NCBI GenBank assembly: GCA_963804045.1
Contig: CAWDOR010000033.1
Span: forward strand, 1-64,000
Source of the DNA: Rhodoblastus sp963804045
Lineage (GTDB): Bacteria > Pseudomonadota > Alphaproteobacteria > Rhizobiales > Beijerinckiaceae
Direction of reading: 5' to 3'
Length of the DNA: 64,000 nt
In this document: in pieces, positions 9,528-17,363 of the stretch
Position numbering within the stretch: the first letter of the stretch is position 1
How the letters are laid out: each line of letters opens with the position of its first letter
Notes under the pieces: generated by a model
Databases searched by the model: none
What the model was told of the DNA's origin: nothing
Seen by the model: only the letters and a program-made list of their open reading frames with translations
Position numbers and translations under genes: made by a program

Positions 9528-9705
9528 GAGCCTGCGGTCGCTCGGGTCTTGTTCGTTTATCGGCGCCAGTAGCAAGTTCACCAAAGCTTCAGCTTGCACG
9601 TTTCGCATGTTGAAATTGATACAAGACAACCTTGGCGCGAGTTTCGTTCGGTATCATTTCTCTTTCACGGACCTAATCACGTCCGATCCTCGGGGAGGAA
9701 ACGAA

Positions 9706-9894
9706 ATGAGGAACGAATCCGAAGCGAAGATTGAGCGCGCCATAATCAACGTCCAATATGCTCGGGCTGAGCTTGTCACGGCGAAAGACGCTGAAGCGAT
9801 ATTTCGCGCCCTTGAGCATATCGAGGAAGCGCTATCAGAGTTAAGGACGCTCGCACCGCGATATGGAACGCAGGCACACGAAAAAGCGGCCTGA
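9706..9894 (+). CDS. Small hypothetical protein
   Basis: 62 aa, starting at the ATG at 9706 that follows GGGGAGG by seven bases. The translation (MRNESEAKIERAIINVQ...) is predicted to be two amphipathic helices and resembles small accessory proteins of rhizobial prophages, but I recognise no family. A longer frame upstream is arginine/serine-rich and unlikely to be coding. Confidence 0.6.
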   Translation: MRNESEAKIERAIINVQYARAELVTAKDAEAIFRALEHIEEALSELRTLAPRYGTQAHEKAA

Positions 9895-9926
9895 AAAAAC
9901 CCCGCTTCGGCTTTCACCGTGCGGGG
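9894..9926 (-). terminator. Terminator for the leftward small-gene operon
   Basis: CCCCGC (9900-9905) pairs with GCGGGG (9921-9926), with an inner CGG/CCG pairing. Read leftward, the stem is followed by a run of T residues (A run at 9894-9899 on the + strand), so it should stop transcripts of the 11440-to-9953 genes. Confidence 0.65.
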
Positions 9927-9952
9927 CTGATTTCGGTTGCGGCGATGGCCGC

Positions 9953-10117
9953 TTACGTCTCAAGCGTGTCGACGTTCTCGTCCGCCTCCTCCTCAAGATC
10001 GGCGTCGCCGTCGATTTCGTCCAGCAGCAGGATCAGGCTTTCAATCGCGTCGGCGATCAGCGTCCGCATTGATGGCGTGAATTCCAGGATTTGGGTGAAG
10101 TCGTCACGCTGGCGCAT
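9953..10117 (-). CDS. Small acidic hypothetical protein
   Basis: 54 aa, MRQRDDFTQILEFTPSMRT then an acidic tail (DEIDGDADLEEEADENVDT). It overlaps the 3' end of the preceding gene by 14 bases, the same tight packing seen through this operon, which is the main support for it being real. No family recognised; the acidic tail could suit a DNA-mimic or partner-binding role, but that is only a guess. Confidence 0.55.
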   Translation of the reverse strand: MRQRDDFTQILEFTPSMRTLIADAIESLILLLDEIDGDADLEEEADENVDTLET

Positions 10118-10403
10118 CTTTGCCGCCTCCCGCCTGCTTGTCTAAGTCGTAATAGGTCGCGACCGCCGCGTCAGCCATCCCGCTTAGGCGGCTCACCATG
10201 TAAAAGAGGCTGTTCGCGCAATCCTTGGTCAATTCGACGGTATCGGCTGCGCCGGTGACCAGTTCATTATCGGCGAGCATGGAAAGAGCGTTCGCCATAT
10301 ATTTCAGGGCGCAAACGACTGGCTCCAGATCAAGGAACCGCCGGCGCCAGTCAATTTCGTCGGGATTGGAGCCCCCAGATTCGGGGCGACGTTCATTGCT
10401 CAT
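10104..10403 (-). CDS. Hypothetical phage-type protein
   Basis: 99 aa from the ATG at 10403, preceded by AGGAGGG. The protein (MSNERRPESGGSNPDEIDWRR...) is helical; its middle (VVCALKYMANALSMLADN) resembles that of the next protein upstream, suggesting a pair of related small proteins. Gene ends overlap both neighbours. No known family. Confidence 0.65.
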   Translation of the reverse strand: MSNERRPESGGSNPDEIDWRRRFLDLEPVVCALKYMANALSMLADNELVTGAADTVELTKDCANSLFYMVSRLSGMADAAVATYYDLDKQAGGGKDAPA

Positions 10404-10698
10404 CGGTTTTGCCCTCCTTTTGGGGTTTAGCGCCGCCGTTGTGCCACTCCGTATAGAAGGCGTCCTTGAAGTCCTTCGCCTCGCGATAGAGGACTGACGC
10501 CATGTAGGAGAGCGCGGAAAACTCGCCTTCGGACATTTCAATGACGACGCGATCTTTATCGCCGCCTGTCGTGCCCCCTTCGATCACCGTCTTTTGGATC
10601 AAGAAGTCGGCGGCGCCGATGGCGGCCAAAAGGTCCGTAACTTTGTCCTCAAGCCGCAGCAGCGTTTGCTGGCGCGTTGGGGCGGATTTGTCAGTCAT
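10393..10698 (-). CDS. Hypothetical phage-type protein
   Basis: 101 aa (MTDKSAPTRQQTLLRLEDKV...). Helical, with FSALSYMASVLYREAKDFKDAF, a pattern similar to the adjacent 99-aa protein (SALxYMAxxL), so the two may be diverged paralogs. Starts at 10698 inside the 3' end of the 249-aa gene and overlaps the next gene by 11 bases. Function unknown. Confidence 0.65.
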   Translation of the reverse strand: MTDKSAPTRQQTLLRLEDKVTDLLAAIGAADFLIQKTVIEGGTTGGDKDRVVIEMSEGEFSALSYMASVLYREAKDFKDAFYTEWHNGGAKPQKEGKTDEQ

Positions 10699-11440
10699 TG
10701 GCGTTGCCTCCTGCTTCGATGTTCCAGGCGGGCAGGAACGAGCGCAAGAACGCTTCGAAGTGGTATTCGGCGAGTTCGCTGTACCTCCGGTTTTTCAGGA
10801 GGAAGGCGGCTTTTTGCGCGGCGTCCTCTATCGTCCGGGCCGGATATGCGCAAACCGCAGCCATGGCGTCTTCTTCGGCGGCGTTGCGCCGCTCATGCTC
10901 AGCCTCAAGCGCGGGGAAGTCGGGGTCGTCTTCGGAAATGAAATCCGTGAAATCACAGACTTCCTCAAGGACGGCCCGGGCGCGCCGCTGAGCTTCGATC
11001 AAAGCCGACAAAGGATGCTGTTTCGCGCGCGCCTCGGCGACCCTGGCGATAGCGGCGGCGAGTTTGCTGTCTGGCGTCAGCGTTTGATCTACGCATGGCG
11101 CCGCGGCGAGAAGATCGCGGCAGAGCGAATGCGAGAGGGTGACGAATGAGCCGGGCATATTGCATTCGCTGGCTTGATCGAAGTGGAACGCCATTTCGAC
11201 GGCCCGCGCCTTGATGCGGCGCCCGGCGTCGGTTTTTCCCGGAATGGCTTCAATCTTTTCGCGCAGCGCCCAATGCTCGGCGTAAAGGCTTTCCTCATTG
11301 GCGTTTTCAGCCGGGTTGCCATCAATTTCGAGGCGCTGGCGATGAACTTCCTCGAGGTCGGCGCCGAGTTTGATCAGTTCGGCGTCGTGGTCGGAATTTG
11401 GCAAGCCTTCAGCGCTTGCCTGAACGATGTCGTTCGGCAT
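10691..11440 (-). CDS. Hypothetical element protein, helical
   Basis: 249 aa from the ATG at 11440 (AGGAAAG upstream); a longer open frame to 11662 is serine/proline-rich and is not favoured. The protein is rich in predicted helices (LIKLGADLEEVHRQRLEIDG; ALIEAQRRARAVLEEVCDF) and has no TM segment or signal peptide. It is the first large gene of the leftward block 11675-9953. No family recognised. Confidence 0.65.
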   Translation of the reverse strand: MPNDIVQASAEGLPNSDHDAELIKLGADLEEVHRQRLEIDGNPAENANEESLYAEHWALREKIEAIPGKTDAGRRIKARAVEMAFHFDQASECNMPGSFVTLSHSLCRDLLAAAPCVDQTLTPDSKLAAAIARVAEARAKQHPLSALIEAQRRARAVLEEVCDFTDFISEDDPDFPALEAEHERRNAAEEDAMAAVCAYPARTIEDAAQKAAFLLKNRRYSELAEYHFEAFLRSFLPAWNIEAGGNAND

Positions 11441-11507
11441 GGTCTTTCCTTTCAGGTGCTCGGTTTGGAGACTGCCCCCAAAATTGGGGGTAGCGAAAAT
11501 CAATGAT

Positions 11508-11675
11508 TCAGGCGTCAACGAGCTCGCGGACGCGGCGGGCGGCGCCGCCGGACAGTCGCGGCTTGGGCTGCTTCCGCGCAACGGCGACAGGCTCCTGGCC
11601 CTGGTCGCGTTCGGCCTTGGCGAAAATGTCGCGCAGCTTGGCGTCGGCGAAGAGATGGGCAATTTCGATTTTCAT
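11508..11675 (-). CDS. Small basic hypothetical protein
   Basis: 55 aa, MKIEIAHLFADAKLRDIFAK then a basic tail (ARKQPKPRLSGGAARRVREL). GGAG lies upstream of the ATG at 11675. It is the first gene leftward from the divergent region that holds the candidate XRE operator, so it is probably an early gene of that transcript. Between it and the next gene is a short CCCCCAA/TTGGGGG hairpin (11475-11490). Confidence 0.55.
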   Translation of the reverse strand: MKIEIAHLFADAKLRDIFAKAERDQGQEPVAVARKQPKPRLSGGAARRVRELVDA

Positions 11676-11766
11676 GACATCGGCTCCAATTTTGGCAAGC
11701 CTTGGGCGTTCGCCGAAATGTGAGTTTCGGGCGGAGCCTTGCGGCGGTTGTCGTTAAATCCAGTAC

Positions 11767-11809
11767 GCTTGAATTTATATCAACTAATCGAATTGTCAAG
11801 CGTGCTTGA
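11767..11809. promoter_or_regulatory. Candidate operator in divergent promoter region
   Basis: An inverted repeat TCAAGC-GT-GCTTGA at 11796-11809 and a further half site GCTTGA at 11767-11772 lie in an AT-rich stretch between the leftward gene at 11675 and the rightward XRE gene at 11841. Placement between divergent genes, one encoding a HTH protein, suggests a switch operator. Confidence 0.45.
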
Positions 11810-11840
11810 AAAAAAATCAATTACGGCGTACAAATGATCC

Positions 11841-12083
11841 ATGATAACGCCCCAACAAATTCGCGGCGCCCGCGCCATGCTTGGCCTCACTCAAGCGGAG
11901 TTGGCGGCGCTCGCCGGCATTTCCAAAACCGGACTCAATAATATCGAGAGCGGCGCGACCGATCCGAAGGCCTCCACGTTGAAGGCCATTCAATCCGCCC
12001 TTGAATCCGCTGGCGTCCAGTTCATACCGGAAAACGGCGGCGGGGCGGGTGTGAGATTGAGGAAAGGAATCCACAATGGGTAA
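11841..12083 (+). CDS. XRE-family HTH regulator (Cro/CI-like)
   Basis: 80 aa, nearly all HTH: ITPQQIRGARAMLGLTQAELAALAGISKTGLNNIESGATDPKASTLKAIQSALESAGVQFI. The recognition-helix pattern (TQAELAALAGISKTGLNNIESG) is typical of small phage and plasmid repressors. The start at 11841 is the only reasonable ATG. It likely controls the divergent leftward operon through the inverted repeat at 11796-11809. Its stop overlaps the start of the next gene. Confidence 0.88.
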   Translation: MITPQQIRGARAMLGLTQAELAALAGISKTGLNNIESGATDPKASTLKAIQSALESAGVQFIPENGGGAGVRLRKGIHNG

Positions 12084-12243
12084 GAAGCCTGGGCTTTATG
12101 ATCGGCTCATTGCTGATGAAGAAGAGGTTGCGAGCTGGACAACTGACAGCAGCCAAGCCGAGGGCGATTGCTTCAATTTTGACGATGAAGGCGAAGACGA
12201 CGAAAAGCGGGAAAGCGCCGTAAAGCCTAACAAGCCTGGATAA
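12076..12243 (+). CDS. Small acidic hypothetical protein downstream of XRE regulator
   Basis: 55 aa (MGKKPGLYDRLIADEEEVAS...) with a strongly acidic middle (NFDDEGEDDEKRE). The ATG overlaps the last codons of the XRE gene, implying translational coupling; such small partners sometimes act as antirepressors or antitoxin-like modulators, which cannot be judged here. Confidence 0.5.
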   Translation: MGKKPGLYDRLIADEEEVASWTTDSSQAEGDCFNFDDEGEDDEKRESAVKPNKPG

Positions 12244-12386
12244 GGGTGTTGAACTGGGCGCCCGCGCTCGCTTTTCGTCGCAAGTTGCGACGAAATTGCA
12301 TCCGACAGCCGAACCCATTCCGCGATCTGTTCGTCACGCTCCAAAACCGTCATTGTTCGTCATTCGTTCTTGAGATATGACGGCGC

Positions 12387-12635
12387 ATGAAATGGCGGCG
12401 AACATGGCTAAAGGGCGCGGACGGCTCCTATGATCCCAACGACTGGACGCTTCGCGCGGACGACGGGCGCAACCTCGCGCGCATCTATCGAATTAAACAT
12501 GGCCCGCAGCAAGGACGATGGTTTTGGGCCGTTCAGGTCGATCAGCAAGGCTGGCCATTCAATGGCGGGACAGGGACCGAGGCAACAGGCCGCGAGGCAA
12601 GGGAAGCTTGCGAGTCGAGGCTTGCGGGCGTCTAA
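12387..12635 (+). CDS. Small hypothetical protein
   Basis: 82 aa with a tryptophan-rich, probably beta-structured core: MKWRRTWLKGADGSYDP, DDGRNLARIYRIKHG, GRWFWAVQVDQQGWPFNGGTGTEATGREARE. This layout is familiar among small proteins of rhizobial prophages without known function. No good ribosome site precedes the ATG, so the start is tentative. Confidence 0.6.
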   Translation: MKWRRTWLKGADGSYDPNDWTLRADDGRNLARIYRIKHGPQQGRWFWAVQVDQQGWPFNGGTGTEATGREAREACESRLAGV

Positions 12636-12676
12636 AATCGGCGCAACAATGCCTCAGGTTTTTGAGTGAGGCGGTT

Positions 12677-13642
12677 ATGCGTTCAATTTTTTTCTTCTTT
12701 GCCGCCGCTATCTTCCTTTCCGCCGTGAATCCGGCGACGGCGCAGCGAACGCCTCTGTTTCGAGACTTTCCAACTGGCGCGATCTATGGCGGCCCGCATT
12801 CTAAACCCGATCTGTCGTCACGGGATGCTTACAATTACCGAACACGATTGCGCGACGCCGCCCAAGAGGATGTCAATTTTGCCAGCCATTACAGGGTTGT
12901 GACCTGGGGATGTGGAACGAGCTGCGTTTCCGGCGCCGTCGTTGACGTCATGTCAGGACGGGTAACCTTGTTCCCATTTTCTATCTGTTGCAGCGTCAAA
13001 ATCGGCGAGGCTGATTTTCAACCAGTCTTGGTTCGTCCGAACAGCAGGCTAATCGTTTTCGTCGGCCAAAGGGGCGAGGAGCCGCCTGACGCCGCGCATT
13101 TTTATGAATTCACCGGACGCGAATTCGTTTTCCTCGCGTCGTCAAAGCCATTTTCTCAACCGCTATCCGATTCAGTCGCTCAGGAAAAACCTAGCCCAGC
13201 GCCAGAGGCTATTCCTGGTTACCATCCAAGCGTTGCACCGCCCCCACCACCAGCGCCAATTCAATCACGGTTCACGGCAACACCGGCGCCGCCAGCAGTT
13301 CCGGCGGCGCCGCCTGCCAATTTAGGCCCTGGTGACTTGCCTGTAATGCATCAGACCTACGAAATGAACCAAGCGCGTTTTGCGCGCGATTATGTGGGAA
13401 AATCATTTTTTGGAATCCTCACACTCGCCGAGGTTCGCGAAAACCTTATTTTCAAAGGTAAATATGAGATTGGCTTTGGCCAGAGGCATGATGGCGTTTC
13501 ATGCAGCATCGACGATAAGCCGACAATCGATCTTATGACCGACAAAAACAAGGGCGACCAAATATCGGTATTCGGCATTGTAAAAGACCACGAATTTGGA
13601 AGCGTGATCCTGGATTCTTGCAAGCTCGCGTCGCCGAGATAG
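12677..13642 (+). CDS. Secreted cargo protein of the element
   Basis: 321 aa from the ATG at 12677. A Sec signal peptide (MRSIFFFFAAAIFLSAVNPATA) precedes a domain with four cysteines (WGCGTSC and SICCSV, about residues 75-115), a proline/alanine-rich linker (about 175-225), and a C-terminal domain (about 230-320; YVGKSFFGILTLAEVRE, ISVFGIVKDHEFGSVIL) that looks like an OB-fold of the tRNA_anti-like type. It faces rightward, away from the phage-like genes, and ends at a strong bidirectional terminator: the usual arrangement of a lysogenic-conversion cargo gene. No mature function can be named. Confidence 0.7.
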   Translation: MRSIFFFFAAAIFLSAVNPATAQRTPLFRDFPTGAIYGGPHSKPDLSSRDAYNYRTRLRDAAQEDVNFASHYRVVTWGCGTSCVSGAVVDVMSGRVTLFPFSICCSVKIGEADFQPVLVRPNSRLIVFVGQRGEEPPDAAHFYEFTGREFVFLASSKPFSQPLSDSVAQEKPSPAPEAIPGYHPSVAPPPPPAPIQSRFTATPAPPAVPAAPPANLGPGDLPVMHQTYEMNQARFARDYVGKSFFGILTLAEVRENLIFKGKYEIGFGQRHDGVSCSIDDKPTIDLMTDKNKGDQISVFGIVKDHEFGSVILDSCKLASPR

Positions 13643-13659
13643 GTCGATCCTGCAATAAT

Positions 13660-13698
13660 GCAAAACACTCGCCCCGGATGTACGGGCGGGCGTTTTGC
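13660..13698. terminator. Bidirectional terminator between cargo and tape-measure genes
   Basis: GCAAAAC at 13660-13666 pairs with GTTTTGC at 13692-13698, enclosing a CGCCC/GGGCG stem. It separates two convergent genes and has A/T runs in both arms. Confidence 0.75.
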
Positions 13699-13726
13699 TT
13701 TTCCGCGCCTGGCTCGGCTCAGTCGC

Positions 13727-15712
13727 TCATTGCGTCGCGCCCCGAAAGTTGCTGTTCAGATCGGTAGCGGTTCGATCAATCTTGGCCGCAACTGCCGCCC
13801 CAACCGCATTCGGGTCGCCAGAGCCATCGATATGAATTTTGATGTCCTGCTTTTGATTATTGTGGGTGACGTTGGAATTTGCCGGCGCCTCGGCGAACAA
13901 GGAACGCGTCGAGTTGAAGGCGGCGGCGCCATCCCGATATTTGCCCCACCGGTCGCCCACGCCGTAATATGCCGCGAATTTGGCGGCATAAGACTTTTCG
14001 CCACCGCCTGACGGCTTGGCGTAGGGCGCGTAAGGCCCTACGCCGGCCTTGGGGTTGTAGGCAAACCTGTTCCCGCCGATGACGGGCGAATCCGCGTGTT
14101 TCCTGCCCCACGGCCCGCTATACCAGCCGGCGCGGTATTCATTCGAGCCGTTGGTGTTGTCCGGTTCCGAGCCGGAAGCAATGGCCCTTATCCGAGAGCG
14201 AATGTATTCCGCCTCTTTCGCTTTGGCCCGACGGTATCCGGCATATTGGCCGGGAGCCCGAGCAACATCCTGGAGGTTGCCGCTTGGGCCATATGCGTTA
14301 GTTCCAATCCGGTTGAGCATGTTGTTTACGACGGCATCAACGCTATTTTGATTTCTGGATATTGCTTCGCCGGCGATGGTGTTGACGACAGCATCGCTTA
14401 AATCCTTGTCGCCAAGAGCATAGACCGGACGATACTGGCCCGCGGCGCCCGTTGACGGGACCGGCTGGAACCCATGCTCGTCATCCCTACCGCCAAGCCA
14501 AGCCGGCGCGTGCCGCTGCCACCAACTGCGATTGTCAGTGTCCGCGCCGGGGTGATAGCCGTTCGGGTATGCCTTTTTGAATTCATCGCGAATTGCAGCA
14601 TTGCCGCTCGCTTCGCCGAAATTCATTGAGACCGCAGCGCTGGCGCCTACAGACGCGCCCAAGAGGCCAAGCTTGCCCAGCAGGGAAATCACGCCGCCGC
14701 CAGTCGCGGCAACGGACGCGGCAGTCAGCGCGCGGACTGCATTGGCCAGAGCCAGAACGTTCGTGATGGCGCCCAGTGCGGCGCTTCCTGCCCAAAGGAA
14801 AAAGAATCCCTCGAGGACATTTTTCCATCCGCCAAGCTCTTTGACATCCTCCTCGATTTCGCCAGTGAAATCGCCGACTTCCTTGGTCAGCCTTTCAAGG
14901 CCGCCGCCTTCAACCCAGTCGTCGAACTTCTTCGCGGCGTCGCCAGCCGCCTTGGATAGTTTCGCAAGCTGTTCGGAAATATCGCCTTGATGCGCCTTGA
15001 CATAATCATCAAGCTTTTTCAGCGGGCCGGTTAAATCATTCTCAAGATCAGAGTAAAACTTATCTCCGACCACGCCGAGGCGCATGAACAAGTCGCGCCA
15101 GGTCTGATTGAACTTGACCGCATCCGCCGTCGCTTTGTCGGGATCAAATCCGGAGCGCGTCATTGCGTCGCGGCGCTCGGCCATGAACGCCTTAATCTCG
15201 GACGAATGCTTCCTGATTGCGAGGAATGTGTTTTCGTCCATACCGGTCAGAGCGCGATATTGCTCCGCCGTATAGATGCTCATTTCGTCGGAATATTTCG
15301 CCGCCAGATCGGCGTTGAATTGCAGCTTTCCCGTCTGCGCATCAATCTCTACGCCCATCTTATTCAGATAGGCAATATTCCCCGGATTTTCGCGAAGCTT
15401 GGCGGCCATCGCCTCAAAAGATGCCCCTGCCGCAGTCGCCGATCCCCCAACTTGGTTGATCGCGTATTCAAAAGAATTCAGCGTTTTTGCCGACGCGCCC
15501 GTACGCTCGGCATGATAATAAAGCTGTTCAAACCCTTCAGCGACGCCAAGGACAGCAAGCCCAGTCTTGCGCGCCATTTCTTCAATGGTATCACCCAGGA
15601 GCTTCGCTTTGAGCGTCGCGCCCTCAATCGCCGCGATGAATTTCCGCTCTTGCGCGGCGTCGGACTTCCATGAAAGTCCGACCAAAAACGAGCGAAGGGT
15701 GTCGTCAGCCAT
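13727..15712 (-). CDS. Tape-measure-like phage protein with SleB-like cell-wall hydrolase domain
   Basis: 661 aa. The N-terminal half is helical and tape-measure-like (MADDTLRSFLVGLSWKSDA, EDFGxxL-style helices, FSEMSIYTAEQYRAL), followed by hydrophobic segments (about residues 310-365; FFFLWAGSAALGAI). About residues 430-550 match a SleB/Hydrolase_2 domain (VVNTIAGEAISRNQNSVDAVVNNMLNRIG, GQYAGYR). In tailed phages such proteins set tail length and open the peptidoglycan during DNA entry. GAGGAGG precedes the ATG at 15712. It is short for a tape measure, and no other tail gene was seen beside it. Confidence 0.75.
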   Translation of the reverse strand: MADDTLRSFLVGLSWKSDAAQERKFIAAIEGATLKAKLLGDTIEEMARKTGLAVLGVAEGFEQLYYHAERTGASAKTLNSFEYAINQVGGSATAAGASFEAMAAKLRENPGNIAYLNKMGVEIDAQTGKLQFNADLAAKYSDEMSIYTAEQYRALTGMDENTFLAIRKHSSEIKAFMAERRDAMTRSGFDPDKATADAVKFNQTWRDLFMRLGVVGDKFYSDLENDLTGPLKKLDDYVKAHQGDISEQLAKLSKAAGDAAKKFDDWVEGGGLERLTKEVGDFTGEIEEDVKELGGWKNVLEGFFFLWAGSAALGAITNVLALANAVRALTAASVAATGGGVISLLGKLGLLGASVGASAAVSMNFGEASGNAAIRDEFKKAYPNGYHPGADTDNRSWWQRHAPAWLGGRDDEHGFQPVPSTGAAGQYRPVYALGDKDLSDAVVNTIAGEAISRNQNSVDAVVNNMLNRIGTNAYGPSGNLQDVARAPGQYAGYRRAKAKEAEYIRSRIRAIASGSEPDNTNGSNEYRAGWYSGPWGRKHADSPVIGGNRFAYNPKAGVGPYAPYAKPSGGGEKSYAAKFAAYYGVGDRWGKYRDGAAAFNSTRSLFAEAPANSNVTHNNQKQDIKIHIDGSGDPNAVGAAVAAKIDRTATDLNSNFRGATQ

Positions 15713-15722
15713 AAGCGCCTCC

Positions 15723-16271
15723 TCAGGCGTGTCCGGCGGCTTTCGAAGCCGCCAATGAGAGGTCTTTGGCGAACTTCGTCGCCCTCAAAAATTCATCCTT
15801 CACGGATGTCGCGATTTTCTTGTCGCGCGCCTGGACCCAAATCACGGCGTAGGCCATCCAATTCGGAACTATCAGCACCGCCCCTGCCGGCGTCTCGGCG
15901 TCGATAATCGCGCTGCCATAAAGCTTCCGCAGACGATGGGTTTTAAGCGCGCGGGAGAGTCGCCCGAGGCGAGCGGCAGCCAGCGTGTCGGGCCATGCAG
16001 CCCAAGGATCATCAAGTAGGGATTCGCCAGGGAACAGCCGGACTGTCTTGTCGTTGACCTGGCCAAGGTGGATGCAATCGATCATCGCCGCGCTCATTTG
16101 TTTCGAATTGGAGGGGCCGCCCAAGTCGCCGAGGCACCCAACGACAAGGGCGGCTTTGCTCTCCGCGAGGCCCATGTGAAGCCCCCGAGAGCTGACGGGG
16201 TTTTTTGGCCGCGCACTCGCCGTCTTGCGCGCCGCCGCGCCCAACATGGAAAACGCGGCAGGATTGCTCAT
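15723..16271 (-). CDS. Hypothetical phage-type protein
   Basis: 182 aa (MSNPAAFSMLGAAARKTASA...). Contains MIDCIHLGQVNDKTVRLFPGESLLDDPWAAWPDTL and a C-terminal helix rich in Lys/Ala. The ATG overlaps the stop of the preceding gene. Position between the helical 241-aa protein and the tape-measure-like gene suggests a virion or assembly role, but no family is recognised. Confidence 0.6.
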   Translation of the reverse strand: MSNPAAFSMLGAAARKTASARPKNPVSSRGLHMGLAESKAALVVGCLGDLGGPSNSKQMSAAMIDCIHLGQVNDKTVRLFPGESLLDDPWAAWPDTLAAARLGRLSRALKTHRLRKLYGSAIIDAETPAGAVLIVPNWMAYAVIWVQARDKKIATSVKDEFLRATKFAKDLSLAASKAAGHA

Positions 16272-16993
16272 GAGTGCGCGCCCTCGCTTGCCGCGCCGGA
16301 ATTCAGCCGGAGCGCCTTGAAATATCCTTCGACGGAAGCGGCGATTTCGACGCCCATCGCCAGGCCGTGCCGCTCCTCGTATCGGCCAAGGACTCCGACC
16401 TCCTCAAGCGCCCGCGACACATCCGCCGAAAGCTCAACAGGCCGCATCGTCGGAACAAGCTGTCCGGGATAAAGCGGCGCGGGCTTCGTCGCGGGATCAA
16501 TGCGCACGAATTGATTGCGGATGGCGTTCAGCCTGTAGAAGTCGCGCCGGAGTTCATCGAGCTTTTCATTGAAGGCAACCGCCGCTTCATGCGCTTCCGC
16601 CGCTATGACCGCCTCAGCCGCCCATTCCCGTTCAAGGTCGCGACGAGCGATCACTTCAGCGGTTGCCGCCAGCTTTTCCGCGAGGCTCGAAACAGCCTGC
16701 CGTGCCGCCTTCAATTTGTTTTCGGCGTCGTGTTTCTTGATCAGTTCCGCCGACAAGGCCGGCGCAGCCTCAAACGTCGGGACATCACCGGCGGCAATGG
16801 CGCGCTCGATACCTTCAGCCCATGACGCCGCAATTTCCTTGTCGAGCGCTTCGAACGTTTCGATCTGTTTTTCAAGATCAGAAACAAAGCCTTCAGCCTT
16901 TGCCTGCGTCTCCTTTGCCTTCTCACCCGCTGCAACAGCGGCGTCATAGGCTTCAATCGCAATGCGGAGTTTTTCTCGTTCAACGTGGCTCAT
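16268..16993 (-). CDS. Coiled-coil phage-type protein
   Basis: 241 aa. About residues 1-165 are almost continuous charged helix (AIEAYDAAVAAGEKAKETQAKAEG, DLEKQIETFEALDKEIA, KLKAARQAVSSLAEKLAATAE), then a short less helical tail. Long helical proteins in this position can be scaffolding or tail-assembly factors, but that is only positional inference. Overlaps both neighbouring genes by four bases. Confidence 0.6.
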   Translation of the reverse strand: MSHVEREKLRIAIEAYDAAVAAGEKAKETQAKAEGFVSDLEKQIETFEALDKEIAASWAEGIERAIAAGDVPTFEAAPALSAELIKKHDAENKLKAARQAVSSLAEKLAATAEVIARRDLEREWAAEAVIAAEAHEAAVAFNEKLDELRRDFYRLNAIRNQFVRIDPATKPAPLYPGQLVPTMRPVELSADVSRALEEVGVLGRYEERHGLAMGVEIAASVEGYFKALRLNSGAASEGAHS

Positions 16994-17352
16994 TTTCCGC
17001 CCCCATTCTTGTTGACGGCGGCTTTGATGCGGTCGGCAATCGCCTGATTGCGCGCGACCTGCGCGTCAAAGGCTTCGCGCAATTTTTTCGCGCCTTCTGC
17101 GCGGGCCTTGTCCTCAGCGATCTGTTCGGGCGTCATCGCCGGCAGTTCGGGAACGCGGCCCATGTTGCCAATTTTCGCGGCGCGCGCCTCGTCGGGCTTT
17201 GCCTGCGGCTGATATGTTGTCGCGCTGTCGATGGTCCTGCGCTTCGCCAGCGGCGCCGTCAGCCTGTTCCAGACGTGAACGACGATGCTCTTGCGCCGTT
17301 TTTCGGGCGGCGCATTTGGGCGAAGAAACGACATATCCCTTGTGTAAGTCAT
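16990..17352 (-). CDS. Hypothetical protein downstream of terminase
   Basis: 120 aa, basic, with a proline-rich middle (GRVPELPAMTPEQIAEDKARAEG) and a helical C-terminus. It starts 11 bases after the TerL stop. No domain recognised; the place immediately after TerL is normally taken by a portal gene, which this is far too small to be. Confidence 0.6.
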   Translation of the reverse strand: MTYTRDMSFLRPNAPPEKRRKSIVVHVWNRLTAPLAKRRTIDSATTYQPQAKPDEARAAKIGNMGRVPELPAMTPEQIAEDKARAEGAKKLREAFDAQVARNQAIADRIKAAVNKNGGGK

Positions 17353-17363
17353 TATTGGGGCTC

